NCBI GenBank assembly: GCA_014843695.1
Contig: CM026397.1
Span: 52,810,101 to 52,874,100, forward strand
Source: Archivesica marissinica
Taxonomy: Eukaryota > Mollusca > Bivalvia > Venerida > Vesicomyidae
Length of the DNA stretch: 64,000 bases
Reading direction: 5' to 3'
The translations under genes were made by a program, and so were the position numbers. Below are positions 32,001 through 42,859 of this stretch, piece by piece (within the stretch, counting starts at the first letter, position 1; the number at the start of each line of letters is the position of its first letter). The notes below the pieces were generated by a model. It saw nothing but the letters and a program-made list of their open reading frames with translations, searched no databases and had not been told where the DNA came from.

Positions 32001-34918
32001 GTCGATATAGCGTCTTGGCAATACAAAGTACTGTCCCTGAGTATGTCGATATAGCGTCTTGGCAATACAAAGTACTGTCCCTGAGTATGTCGATATAGCG
32101 TCATGGCAATACAAAGTACAGCCCCTGAGTATGTCGATATAGCTTCTTGGCAATACAAGGTACTGTCCCTGATTAAGTCGATATAGCGTCTTGGCAATAC
32201 AAAGTACTGTCCTTGAGTATGTCGATATAGCGTCTTGGCAATACAAGGTACTGTCCCTGAGTATGTCGATATAGCGTCTTGGCAATACAAAGTACTGTCC
32301 CTGAGTATGTCGATATAGCGTCTTGGCAATACAAGGTACTGTCCCTGAGTATGTCGATATAGCGCCTTGGCAATACAAAGTACAGCCCCTGAGTATGTCG
32401 ATATAGCGTCTTGGCAATACAATGTACTGCCCCTGAGTATGTCGATATAGCGTCTTGGCAATACATGTTACAACCCCTGAGTATGTCGATATAGCGTCTT
32501 GGCAATACAAAGTACAGCCACTGAGTATGTCGATATAGCGTCTTGGCAATACAAAGTACAGCCCCTGGGTATGTTGATATAGCGCCTTGGCAACACAACA
32601 TACTGCCCCTGAGTATGTCGATATAGTGTATGGGCAATACAAGGTACTGTCCCTGATTATGTCGATATAGCGTCTTGGCAATACAAAGTACTGTCCTTGA
32701 GTATGTCGATATAGCGTCTTGGCAATACAAGGTACTGTCCCTGAGTATGTCGATATAGCGTCTTGGCAATACAAAGTACTGTCCCTGAGTATGTCGATAT
32801 AGCGTCTTGGCAATACAAAGTACTGTCCCTGAGTATGTCGATATAGCGTCTTGGCAATACAAGGTACTGTCCCTGAGTATGTCGATATAGCGTCTTGGCA
32901 ATACAAAGTACTGTCCCTGAGTATGTCGATATAGCGTCTTGGCAATACAAAGTAATGTCCTTGAGTATGTCGATATAGCGTCTTGGCAATACAATGTACT
33001 GTCCCTGAGTATGTCGATATAGCGTCTTGGCAATACAAAGTACAGCCCCTGAGTATGTTGATATAGCGTCTTGGCAATACAATGTACTGCCCCTGAGTAT
33101 GTCGATATAGCGTCTTGGCAATACAGGTTACAACCCCTGAGTATGTCTATATAGCGTCTTGGCAATGCAAAGTACTGTCCCTGAGTATGTCGATATAGCG
33201 CCTTGGCAATACAAAGTACTGTCCCTGAGTATGTCGATATAGCATCTTGGCAATACAAAGTACTGTCCCTGAGTATGTCGATATAGCGTCTTGGCAATAC
33301 AAAGTACTGTCCCTGAGTATGTCGATATAGCGTCTTGGCAATACAAAGTACAGCCCCTGAGTATGTCGATATAGTTTCTTGGCAATACAAGGTACTGTCC
33401 CTGATTAAGTCGATATAGCGTCTTGGCAATACAAAGTACTGTCCTTGAGTATGTCGATATAGCGTCTTGGCAATACAAGGTACTGTCCCTGAGTATGTCG
33501 ATATAGCATCTTGGCAATACAAAGTACTGTCCCTGAGTATGTCGATATAGCGTCTTGGCAATACAAATTACTGTCCCTGAGTATGTCGATATAGCGTCTT
33601 GGCAATACAAAATACTGTCCCTGAGTATGTCGATATAGCGTCTTGGCAATGCAAAGTAATGTCCTTGAGTATGTCGATATAGCGTATTGGCAATACAATG
33701 TACTGTCCCTGAGTATGTCGATATAGCGTCTTGGCAATACAAAGTACAGCCCCTGAGTATGTCGATATAGCGTCTTGGCAATACAATGTACTGCCCCTGA
33801 GTATGTCGATATAGCGTCTTGGCAATACAGGTTACAACCCCTGAGTATGTCGATATAGCGTCTTGGCAATGCAAAGTACTGTCCCTGAGTATGTCGATAT
33901 AGCGCCTTGGCAATACAAAGTACTGTCCCTGAGTATGTCGATGTAGCGTCTTGGCAATACAAAGTACTATCCCTGAGTATGTCGATATAGCGTCTTGGCA
34001 ATACAAAGTACTGTCCCTGAGTATGACTATATAGCGTCTTGGCAATACAAAGTACTGTCCCTGGGTATGTCGATATAGCGTCTTGGCAATACAAAGTACT
34101 GTCCCTGAGTATGTCGATATAGCGTCTTGGCAATACAAAGTACTGTCCCTGAGTATGTCGATATAGCGTCTTGGCAATACAAAGTACAGTCCCTGAGTAT
34201 GTCGATATAGCGTCTTGGCAATACAAGGTACTGTCCCTGAGTATGTCGATATAGCGCCTTGGCAATACAAATTTCAGCCCCTGAGTATGTCGATATAGCG
34301 TCTTGGCAATACAAGGTACAACCCCTGAGTATGTCGATATAGCGTCTTGGCAATACAATGTACTGTCCCTAAGTATGTTGATATTGCGCCTTGGCAACAC
34401 AACGTACTGCCCCTGAGTATGTCGATATAGTGTATGGGCAATACAAGGTACTGTCCCTGAGTATGTCGATATAGCGTCTTGGCAATACAAAGTACAGCCC
34501 CTGAGTATGTCGATATAGCGTCTTGGCAATACAAGGTACTGTCCCTGATTATGTCGATATAGCGTCTTGGCAATGCAAAGTACTGTCCCTGAATATGTCG
34601 ATATAGCGTCTTGGCAATGCAATGTACAACCCCTGGGTATGTCGATATAGCGTATTGGCAATACAAGGTACAACCCCTGAGTATGTCGATATAGCGTCTT
34701 GGCAATACAAGGTACAACCCCTGGGTATGTCGATATAGCGTCTTGGCAATACAAGGTACAACCCCTGGGTATGTCGATATAGCGTCTTGGCAATACAAGG
34801 TACAACCCTTGAGTATGTCGATATAGCGTCTTTGCAATACAAAGTAATGTCCTTGAGTATGTCGATATAGCGTCTTGGCAATACAATGTACTGTCCCTGA
34901 GTATGTCGATATAGCGTC
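23077..34918. repeat. 44-bp minisatellite 2, about 11.8 kb
   Basis: Tandem array with a 44-bp unit whose core reads GAGTATGTCGATATAGCGTC, then TTGGCAATACAA(G/A)GTACTGTCCCT. From its length it has about 269 units. Common variants end in TACTGTCCCT, TACAGCCCCT, TACAACCCCT or TAATGTCCTT. A distinct two-unit block (GCGCCTTGGCAACACAACGT followed by a unit with TATAGTGTATGGGCAATAC) recurs about ten times at uneven intervals of 0.4-1.8 kb. Long minus-strand frames (repeating CIAKTLYRHTQG and YCQDAISTYSG) result from the lack of stops in the unit and are not genes. It ends 66 bases from a host exon donor site, so it lies in an intron or just beyond the gene. Confidence 0.95.
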
Positions 34919-34984
34919 TTGATAATAAATGCTACTAATCAATTGACTAAATATGCGACATCTACAAACAAAGACTGGACCTAC

Positions 34985-35179
34985 CATCAGTTTCAGTTCT
35001 GTCATGGCAAGAAATGCTTCTCTGGGGACGAACAACTTGACGTTTTTATCCATGGATGAGTACACGGATATGCCCGGTCTATCTACTACGATAGTTTGAC
35101 ATCGTGGTCGGGTTACTACGATAGCCTTCATTTTCGTAAAGTTGTTTACCTCAACACCCACTAGTCTATTCACCATGTT
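34985..35179 (-). CDS. host exon, ZU5-like segment
   Basis: Acceptor CTTACAG and donor GATG/GTAGGT frame a 195-base, 65-codon exon in phase 0. It codes for NMVNRLVGVEVNNFTKMKAI and later GISVYSSMDKNVKLFVPREA, the pattern of a ZU5 domain (a Ser-bearing turn, then V.L.VP..A). It is the last exon visible before minisatellite 2. Its phase fits the exon at 37001-37138. Confidence 0.65.
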
Positions 35180-35368
35180 CTGTAAGAAATCGTAAAACGG
35201 CATTGGTTTGTTTTGTTGGGGGGAGGTAAAGTGACAAAGTCCCACAGACAGCTGAGGTCACATGTCGACTCTCGATCTGTTATCGGTGGAGGGAGATTCC
35301 AGATGCCCCTCCGAGCAGGATTTCAGGCACAGATGAGCACCCACATAAAATCACAGATCATCCGCAAG

Positions 35369-35755
35369 CCCAGCTGGATGGATTCCTCAAGCCCAGCTGG
35401 ATGGATTCCTCAAGTCCAGCTGGATGGATTCCTCAAGCCCAGCTGGATGGATTCCGCAAGCCCAGCTGAATGGAATCCTCAAGCCCAGCTGGATGGATTC
35501 CGCAAGCTCAGCTGGATGGATTCCTCAAGCCCAGCTGGATGGATTCCTCAAGTCCAGCTGGATGGATTCCTCAAGCCCAGCTGGATGGATTCCGCAAGCC
35601 CAGCTGGATGGAATCCTCAAGCCCAGCTGGATGGATTCCGCAAGCTCAGCTGGATGGATTCCTCAAGCCCAGCTGGATGGATTCCTCAAGTCCAGCTGGA
35701 TGGATTCCGCAAGTCCAGCTGGATGGATTCCGCAAGTCCAGCTGGATGGAATCCT
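35369..35755. repeat. 23-bp minisatellite
   Basis: About 17 tandem units of CCCAGCTGGATGGATTCCTC plus AAG, with variants GTCCAGCTGG and TTCCGCAAG. It lies in a host intron. All frames are open over much of it by chance; not a gene. The rest of 35180-36162 has no gene that I can support. Confidence 0.9.
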
Positions 35756-36162
35756 CATATGAAATCATTCGAACGAACAGTTGCGAGGGACAAGTGATTT
35801 GAAACCAACGACCGTAAATTACTCGGCTACCCCCCATAGCGGTACTGAAATGGTCTTGATTTGTTGATTTTCCATATATCTTTCTTCCTTTATTTGTATT
35901 TATGTTGTAAAAGACACGGATGTACGGCGGCTATCACTAAACATATGTCAGAAGTACATTTGCAATAAATGCACCGTAATTTCATAAAATTGATATTATA
36001 ATTTGTCATCAACAATGGTGTACATTGCAATAGTTGTTATGCCCCGCACTGTATGTTCGTTTAATGTCAAACCCTTTGCAGGGACCTAGACATGTTTTCA
36101 TGGACAGGCTTAGCCGACCTAAGCGGTTAACCAGTACTAAGCCATGTTGCGCAATGACACTA

Positions 36163-36242
36163 CATACGTGGCCTGACGGAGTATCGAACTGGGACCATTC
36201 GATTCCAAACCCGACGCTCTACCAATGGACGACGGACGCCAC
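36163..36242 (-). repeat. tRNA-like relic (SINE head)
   Basis: On the minus strand the sequence reads as a degenerate tRNA: A-box-like CATTGGTAGAGCGTCGG, an anticodon-stem-like GGTTTGGAATC, and B-box-like AGTTCGATACTCC. It lacks a clean acceptor stem, so it is more likely a tRNA-derived SINE remnant than a working tRNA gene. Confidence 0.4.
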
Positions 36243-36551
36243 ACATAGTATCCCGCTTTTTTTCTGCCAGCAATTTTAATAAAACATGCAAAAATGATTT
36301 ACGGGCATCCAGTTCTTTGCTATCGTCATTTATTAAGCAGATTGAACTGGATACAACATTGTCAACTTTCGACAATTTTCAAACCATTATCAAAGGGTGG
36401 AACCGATCCACAATGCTAATTTGCATACGGTGTGCTATTTTAAGAATCTATTTAAATAATGATCACATGACTAGAATCCGCTTGAAGCCGGACGATTTTC
36501 AGCCAATTTCGGAAAAAGTTTATCGTAAAAAAGACGAGAATAATTAAAAAC

Positions 36552-36822
36552 AAGACGGATCTGTAGTCCAGTGGTAACACGCTGGACTGGTAATCCAGAG
36601 ATCACAGGTTCGATTTCCCGTCTGACCATAATACAATTAACATTATTTCAGATGGGACGCTAAACCGAGGTCGATGCTTTACACCGTGCACGTAAAAGAA
36701 CCAGAGGAGACTCTGGATTGGGTCTCTGTCTGTATCATGCACTATCCTCCAAAATCTAAAATGACTAATCTCTTCAGGAGGCGTCGCTCATATGGGTAAC
36801 CAGTAGCGACATACGTAAAACA
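36552..36822 (+). mobile_element. tRNA-derived SINE, copy 1
   Basis: Full-looking copy. The tRNA-like head (GTAGTCCAGTGGTAACACGC, then GGTTCGATTTCCC, with an anticodon loop readable as GGT) is followed by a conserved body (TTTACACCGTGCACGTAAAA, GAGGAGACTCTGG) and a 3' end with a GTCGCT/AGCGAC hairpin. The same family occurs six more times in this window. Confidence 0.85.
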
Positions 36823-37000
36823 CAAAGAACTTAAAGTTTAAAATTGTTTTTTCGAGTACATTTTACATATCTTTGACTGCTTTTCTGTTATGAGACAGAC
36901 GCGTAATACATGTTTTATAATGGGCACACTTACACGATAACATCCTTTTTAGACCTTGTGATTTTGAACAGAAATATTAGCGTTATCAATATTATATTAC

Positions 37001-37138
37001 CTCATGTTCTGCCATATTCGTTGATGGCTGTACAGATAACGCAGTTATCCAGTCACGCCCGTTAACAGACACCTTAATGACAGTTTCATCTCCTGGGCTT
37101 AGCAACGAATGATGTGGAATGTATATCCGAGACGGGAC
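37001..37138 (-). CDS. host exon, beta-rich segment near ZU5
   Basis: Acceptor TTTCAG and donor GAG/GTAATA bound 46 codons in phase 0: VPSRIYIPHHSLLSPGDETV..., then VSVNGRDWITALSVQPS. The IYIPH...V.K.S.NG.DW pattern is like segments beside ZU5 domains in mollusc proteins. The phase matches the exons on both sides. Confidence 0.6.
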
Positions 37139-37156
37139 CTGAAATTAAGCAAGATA

Positions 37157-37160
37157 TGAG

Positions 37161-37211
<51 letters not shown>

Positions 37212-37212
37212 G
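37157..37212. repeat. (GATT)n microsatellite
   Basis: A run of about a dozen GATT units in a host intron. A second short tetranucleotide run, (ATCG)n, lies at about 37460-37485. Confidence 0.9.
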
Positions 37213-37586
37213 TAAGTGGACTATTAATTGACAGCGAATCTGATTGATCGATCGCTCGATGTATTGATTGTTTTATTTATAGGCCATATAGTATATGTAC
37301 TGAAGTTTTCAATGTCAACCAACTATCTCTTCATCAGTTCTGTTTTGCATTCATTTTGCCAAAAGGTGAAGGTGTTCAGTAATAATTGCATCTATACACT
37401 CAAACACACTTTGTCCGATTGTGCTAATGGACCTTGCTCGAGCAATCATTAAAACTTAATCAATCGATCGATCGATCGATCGATCAACCAACAATGCAGT
37501 CACTCAACGACAAAATAACCTGTCAATAACAATCATTTATATCTATGAAACGTTGATGCTACAATGATAGTTAAGAGCTATTTGTA

Positions 37587-40150
37587 AAATGAATGAATGG
37601 TGTTTTACGGCGCATCGACATCTAAGGTCATGTAGCGCGCATTAAAGTTATGTTTATTGTAGAGTGTATGAAATAAAATTCTATATAAGTATATGCATTA
37701 CGTAAAAATTAATATTAAGAAGTTATAAAGACGTAAGATTAATTACAGGTAATATATGAATGAATGATTACTACAAAGGCATGATTAACAATTGATATCA
37801 TAGCTTATTATAAATTCCTATTGCCTTGATAAATGATATGATGGACTCTACTCTGATAGAGTCGAAGAGTTTTTTAATGTTGTCCACATTGTAGTACTGC
37901 AACCGGATTGGTTGAAGGTCAACACAGTGTATTAAGATATGCCTGCCAAGAGGATTGAATTAAGGTAAAAATTGTAGATTTAAAATCGGTATAACACAGA
38001 GAGATTAATTATTAAAAATACTATACCGATATTTACATAATTACTATTCATAGATAAAATATAAAGTTAAAAATATATTAAGTGACATCCTGCAACGACT
38101 GGAGGTTCTTGCTCCAGCCACCCTCGCCATCTTGCCAGGTCATAGACTCGGACTTGTCCGAGTCTGATGCCTCGCCCTCCAGATTGTCATCGTCCGTGTC
38201 CAAATCCGAGTATCTATTGCTTGTAGACACTGGATTGGACACTGTGTGTTTATCTGATTGTTTATCTGATTGTATATGTTTATTTTTCTGCTGTCTGGAA
38301 GTGACAGCAGATAGCTTTTTTGTTGAAGTTGATGCTTGTTGAGCTGTAGATTCTCTTTTAGTAGGTATTGGTTTTGATGAAGTTGATGTTGTTTTTGGTT
38401 GAATGTGTTTTTCTTGTGTATTGTTGTTTCGAGTGTTTTTTGTTGTTGGATTCTTGTGTATGTTTGTTTTTGCTTGTTTTTGTTTGTCTGCTGTAGGTTT
38501 AGGTGTTTGTGGTGTATTTTGATTTGTAAGCGTAGGTTTAGGTGTGTGTGGTATATTTTGATTTGTAAGCTGGTCAAGATGAGAAGAACTATCAGAACCA
38601 GGGAATAACTGCATTATTTCTGTTGTTTTGTCTGGAAAGATTTTGCAAAGTTTGGTTAACAAGTTTTTGCAAGTTTGGCATTCAACAGAAGCTGTTTTAG
38701 CAACACTTGCATAGCTTGGCTGATTTTCGGATTTGTATCGAGATTCATAAATCTTTCTTGCATCCTGGAATGAAATGTTGTCCGAATATTTGATCTTAAC
38801 AATTTCTTTTTCTTTTTTCCAGGAGACACAGTCTTTAGAATTGGATATATGATCAGCGCCACAATTGGCGCATTTATTTGTGTTGGGGCAGTTGTTCTCT
38901 TGATGTTGTGGAGCAGTCTCAGCACACTTGGAGCATACAGACTCGTTCCGACACCTATCCTCATGATGACCATACTTCTGGCATTTAAAGCATCTAAGAG
39001 GGTTAGGTACATATATGTCGACGGTGACAATCTGGTAGCCGACTTTGATACGTGACGGGATGACTGGTGTGTCACATGTAATTATATATGTGTTTGTTGT
39101 TTTCATTTCGTTGTTACGTTTTATTGATATTCTCTTCACGTCAATGATCCCTTGACTTGACAAACATTCTTTGATCTCATCCAAAGAGCAGGAAGATAAT
39201 TCCCTGCACCTGATGACACCTTTGGATGAGTTCAAAGATTTGTGGGGACTGACCTTCACAGAATGTCCAAAGAAGGTGTTAGTTGATAATAAATTCTGAG
39301 ATTGAGCTTTTGAAGTAATTTCAACCAAAAGACTTCCATTTCGAAGACTTTTAACAGATTTAGGTGTACCTAGGATAGATTTCATTTGCTTTTCAATGAC
39401 AAAAGGGGAAATCTTTGTGATAGGTTTTGAACTGTCTACAGCCTCAATGAGAATGAAGCGAGGGAAGTTCACTCTCTGTTGTTCAACAGGATCATCATCG
39501 GATTCACTTAGTGCACGCTTGGCTTTTTTTTGAGTGGAACTCATAATAGTAATATATAGTTCATCGTCAATGCTCCCCACCCGTCTCAGAGCCCAACAAG
39601 GGGACATGATCTGGGGAAATCCATCACAGATCATGACAGGGATACATCAATGATATACTCAGAATGAAAGGACTAGACTGGACAAGTGTATTCCCACAGA
39701 AGGTCCTACCAAGTTTAGACTATCACTGGGAGGTTACAAAAGTCAATCAAACATCAAACTTTCACCCGATTAGCCCATGAGCCACCCCCTTCTAGGACAT
39801 CAAAAAGAAGACAATGAAAGAGTATAAATATTTAGAGAATCAATATTTGTTTTCAAGATAAATTTTGAAAATATGTGTTTAAGATTAACGATGCCCTAGG
39901 GCTCGGCATGACCAGCCGATTGATCAAGGACGGGCTTTCCTGACCTCCCGTTTAACCCAACTTAAGGCCGAAGTGGTGTGTTGTGGAAACAGGGTATTAT
40001 TTGCCAACACTGATTCTACTCAACCTCCAGGATCCTCTCATCAGGCGACACAGGTCTCCGCCCACGGCAAACAGGCAGGCCCATTTGGGGGGGTTGTACC
40101 CCTCTGTAGTGCGACAGCTGGGATATTCTAACCCCTGCCCAGCTGGGGGG
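37587..40150 (-). mobile_element. LINE with ORF1 only, internally deleted, with TSD
   Basis: A non-LTR retrotransposon copy of about 2.56 kb flanked by the 14-base direct repeat AAGAGCTATTTGTA (37573-37586 and 40151-40164). It keeps a GC-rich 5' region, a complete ORF1, and the 3' end, which matches the LINE at 59602-60396. ORF2 is almost gone: the 3' part lacks about 200 bases present in that copy (junction near 37946) and nothing of endonuclease or reverse transcriptase remains between 37998 and 38078. A half-LINE derivative, like mammalian HAL1, moved in trans, is the simplest reading. It sits in a host intron. Confidence 0.8.
38078..39544 (-). CDS. LINE ORF1 (gag-like, three zinc knuckles)
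   Basis: Start chosen at the Met of MSSTQKKAKRALSESDDDPV; the frame is open further upstream to 39634. The protein has 488 aa. An N-terminal region with RRM-like pattern is followed by knuckles CFKCQKYGHHEDRC, CSKCAETAPQHQENNC and CANCGADHISNSKDC, then a low-complexity Gln/Asn/Thr/Lys tail and an acidic end (DLDTDDDNLEGEASDSD). This is the nucleic-acid-binding ORF1 of Jockey/I-type LINEs. It is uninterrupted although ORF2 is deleted. Confidence 0.85.
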   Translation of the reverse strand: MSSTQKKAKRALSESDDDPVEQQRVNFPRFILIEAVDSSKPITKISPFVIEKQMKSILGTPKSVKSLRNGSLLVEITSKAQSQNLLSTNTFFGHSVKVSPHKSLNSSKGVIRCRELSSCSLDEIKECLSSQGIIDVKRISIKRNNEMKTTNTYIITCDTPVIPSRIKVGYQIVTVDIYVPNPLRCFKCQKYGHHEDRCRNESVCSKCAETAPQHQENNCPNTNKCANCGADHISNSKDCVSWKKEKEIVKIKYSDNISFQDARKIYESRYKSENQPSYASVAKTASVECQTCKNLLTKLCKIFPDKTTEIMQLFPGSDSSSHLDQLTNQNIPHTPKPTLTNQNTPQTPKPTADKQKQAKTNIHKNPTTKNTRNNNTQEKHIQPKTTSTSSKPIPTKRESTAQQASTSTKKLSAVTSRQQKNKHIQSDKQSDKHTVSNPVSTSNRYSDLDTDDDNLEGEASDSDKSESMTWQDGEGGWSKNLQSLQDVT

Positions 40151-40399
40151 AAGAGCTATTTGTACTATAAATGCTATAGAATCTGAATATCACTGTTTTG
40201 CTAAGTTGCCATAGATATGAAAATATTCCAATCCAAACCATTCACAATTTATGTAATTTGTAACATTTTTGTGTTATACATGTACATTTATTGGAATAAA
40301 TACTGTTTAAACCAAAATATTCGTTTTATTAGTATTTTAGTCCCTCTGTTTAGTTTTCTTTATAGAACTTTACCAATATGATGTTCACAACAAATAAGA

Positions 40400-40895
40400 A
40401 AGTCCATGTACAAAACTGTCAAATATAAATGTATACATGAATATATGAAGATAAGTAATCAAACAATAGCTGCAGTATCTGCTTCTATTTGAATGAATGC
40501 TGAGTTCATGTTTATACATGTATACAGGGCGTATGTTATTGTGTATGGCCATAGGCAAACGAAAAGTCCATGTACAAAACTGCCATATTTAAATATATAC
40601 ACGAATCTATGAAGATAAGTAATCAAACAATAGCTGCAATATCTGCTTCTATTTGAATGAATGCTGATTTCATGTTTATACATGTATATAGGGCGTATGT
40701 TATTGTGTATGGCCAAAGGCAAACGAAAAGTCCATGTACAAAACTGCCAAATATAAATATATACACGAATCTATGAAGATAAGTAAACAAACCATAACTA
40801 TAGTATCTCCTTTTTTATGAATCAATGCTGATATCATGTTTATAAATGTAGCTAGAGCGTATATTTAATGTTATTGTAAATGGCCAAAGGCAACA
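40400..40895. repeat. 164-bp tandem repeat, three copies
   Basis: Three diverged tandem copies marked by TCCATGTACAAAACTG at about 40403, 40567 and 40731 (period 164). They lie in the intron just downstream of the host exon 40934-41150. The third copy is the most diverged. Confidence 0.85.
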
Positions 40896-40933
40896 GAAAT
40901 AAGTGGAAATAAAAATGTTCAATATACAATTAC

Positions 40934-41150
40934 CTCTGACTGTAAATTGCCTTTTGTAGAAGTTATATTGATAATTGAACTGACAGGTTTCTCGTCGTTC
41001 TCAAGAACATCTATGATTGTGTCCACTTCATCACTGGCAAGGCATTCTAGATCATCTGCTTCTATACCACCCGGAGGAGACGCCATCACGCAACTTATTC
41101 CACCATGGTATTTCCTTCTGCCATCTACAGCATCACATGGTCTGTTGTAA
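40934..41150 (-). CDS. host exon, SCV..SPP segment
   Basis: Acceptor TATTGCAG and donor CAGAG/GTAATT. The first base completes the split Ile codon left by the exon ending at 42539, so the two exons are phase-linked. It codes for YNRPCDAVDGRRKYHGGISC, then VMASPPGGIEADDLECLASD and a segment ending NLQSE. It joins the coiled-coil part to the ZU5-like part of the host protein. Confidence 0.7.
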
Positions 41151-41260
41151 CTGCAATATCGTTTGTTTATACGTATCAGTTCATTTTGGAACACAGAGAG
41201 ACACTGAACAGCTAGTAATCAATGTATGTCATATGTAGCCGAAGTTGTTAGCATGTAGTG

Positions 41261-41335
41261 CTGCTCCTCGATAATTTGAACCTAAGGCCCATCGATCTGA
41301 AATCAAACGATCTACCACTTGACCACAGACGCCAC
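41261..41335 (-). repeat. tRNA-like relic (SINE head)
   Basis: On the minus strand: GGTCAAGTGGTAGATCGTTT with a B-box-like GGTTCAAATTATC. It is a degenerate tRNA-derived head. Similar weaker remains are seen at about 41585-41645 and 45545-45640. None has a convincing full cloverleaf. Confidence 0.35.
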
Positions 41336-41671
41336 ATGATGTGTACAGCGTATTCTACAAAATGGTTTCATTTTATCAAGAACGTTATTTCTTTTTAGAT
41401 TATTTACTAAAGTAATGTTTTGTTTGTTCGTTTTATTGAAGCTTAAAGCATCGACAGTATTAATCATATAGCGACTTTCCATCATTGGTAGAGGAAAATC
41501 CAGGGTGCTCCTCCCAGCAGCACATCTGGCATTGATGTGCACCAGGGTAGATCCACCGACATTCCGCATACCATCTGGAGAACTTACTCACGTGGAATAA
41601 TGCGACGTCTCCAGTAGGATTCTAACCTACAGCTTTGAAATGACATTTGACGTCAACGACCTTCCACGGCT

Positions 41672-42320
41672 TGTCTATTCTACCTCGCTATTCTATTTCT
41701 TTGCAAGTCCAATTGAAGCAAGAACATCGGTGGTTCCGGAAATGGTTGTGTGACAGACACCGGCAACATTATACCGTCTTGCCTCTCAGAGGGTGTAGTT
41801 TGAAGTATTTGTCTGACACGTTCGAAGGCCCGTTATTGAAAATAAGTGTAAATAAAACAACGAAGGCGAATCTCAGTTACTACTGTGAACCAATTGCAAC
41901 AACATCTTTCAGCCGCCGTGTGCGAACCGCTCCATGTGTGTCAATAACTTAGAATACTGATTCATATTAAATATCAAAGGCAGATGTTGGACACATTACA
42001 CAACCTATCTTAATACGAAAGTTTAGTGGTCTATTCTACCTCGCTATTCTACATTTCTTTCTCAGTCCAATTGAAGCAAGAACATCGGTGGTTCCAGTAA
42101 TGGTTGTTTGACAAACACTGGCAACATTATATTGTGCCTCCTGTTCAGAGGGTGTGTTTTGAAGTCTGACACTTTCGAAAGCCCGTTATTGAAAATAATT
42201 GTAAATAAAACAACGAAGGCGAATCTCAGTTACTACTGTGAACCAATTGCAACAACATTTATCAACTGTGTGCGAACCGCTCCATGTGTTTCAATAAATT
42301 AGAACTCTGATTCACAACAT
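41672..42320. repeat. diverged tandem duplication, about 360-bp period
   Basis: The segment from CTATTCTACCTCGCTATTCT through TTGAAGCAAGAACATCGGTG to GCTCCATGTGT occurs at about 41672-41965 and again at 42031-42320, with substitutions and small deletions. It lies in a host intron. Frames across it are not supported as genes. Confidence 0.85.
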
Positions 42321-42538
42321 ATCTTAATACGAAAGTTTAGTGGAACAGTGAGACACATGAACTGTAATAAATCATTCCACAATTACAATATTTAGTATAC
42401 CCCGTATCGACGGCCTTATACAGGTTTCTTTTAGCTGTTATTAACTATATACATCTGATATTGTCACTTCAGCCATTGTTGCTAACATAACTCCATGGTT
42501 CACACTATTATATCGCGGTCTATCACTAAAGAACTTAC

Positions 42539-42765
42539 ATGACAGGCTTCCAGTTGTTGGGATCTTGTCGCCAGCACCTTTCTGCAGCCTCTTTCTGTTG
42601 TCGTTCCTTCTCTTTTTGCTCGGCCTCAAGTCGTTTTCTCTCTTGTTCCTTTCGTCTAGCAGCCTCATCAGCAAGGCGTTTCTTTTCATCTTCTAAACGT
42701 TGTCTCTTTTCTTCCTCTTCTAGCTTTAATTCAAAGTCGTCAGTTTTGTTTGTGTGTTTCATTCT
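42539..42765 (-). CDS. host exon, charged coiled coil
   Basis: Donor CAT/GTAAGT at 42539 is strong. The exon codes for a Glu/Lys/Arg coiled coil (KLEEEEKRQRLEDEKKRLAD..., EQERKRLEAEQKEKERQQKE) followed by WRQDPNNWKPV. The frame stays open upstream to about 42840, and the real acceptor is unclear; an AG after GAATTAAAG near 42718 would fit phase 0. It is linked by phase to the next exon. Confidence 0.65.
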
Positions 42766-42859
42766 TGGATGTACACTTTCAACAGTTAGGTCATATGGCT
42801 CTTCTCCAGCTGTTATTGGTGAAGGAAGACCCCCCAGACTGACTAATAAGACTATTTAA

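Noticed and set aside
23077..34900. Long minus-strand open frames (up to more than 1000 codons) with CIAKTLYRHTQG-type repeats
   Set aside because: They arise because the 44-bp unit has few stops; all three phases of the repeat are used, there is no unique domain, and several cross the N gap.
2697..34918. CRISPR-like arrays
   Set aside because: Units are contiguous tandem repeats without unique spacers, in animal DNA; these are minisatellites.
35213..35802. Overlapping plus-strand ORFs rich in SSPAGWIPQ
   Set aside because: Translation of the 23-bp minisatellite in three frames.
36556..36630. Functional tRNA-Thr gene
   Set aside because: The head has A- and B-box-like parts but is followed by the conserved SINE body and repeated seven times; it is a SINE head.
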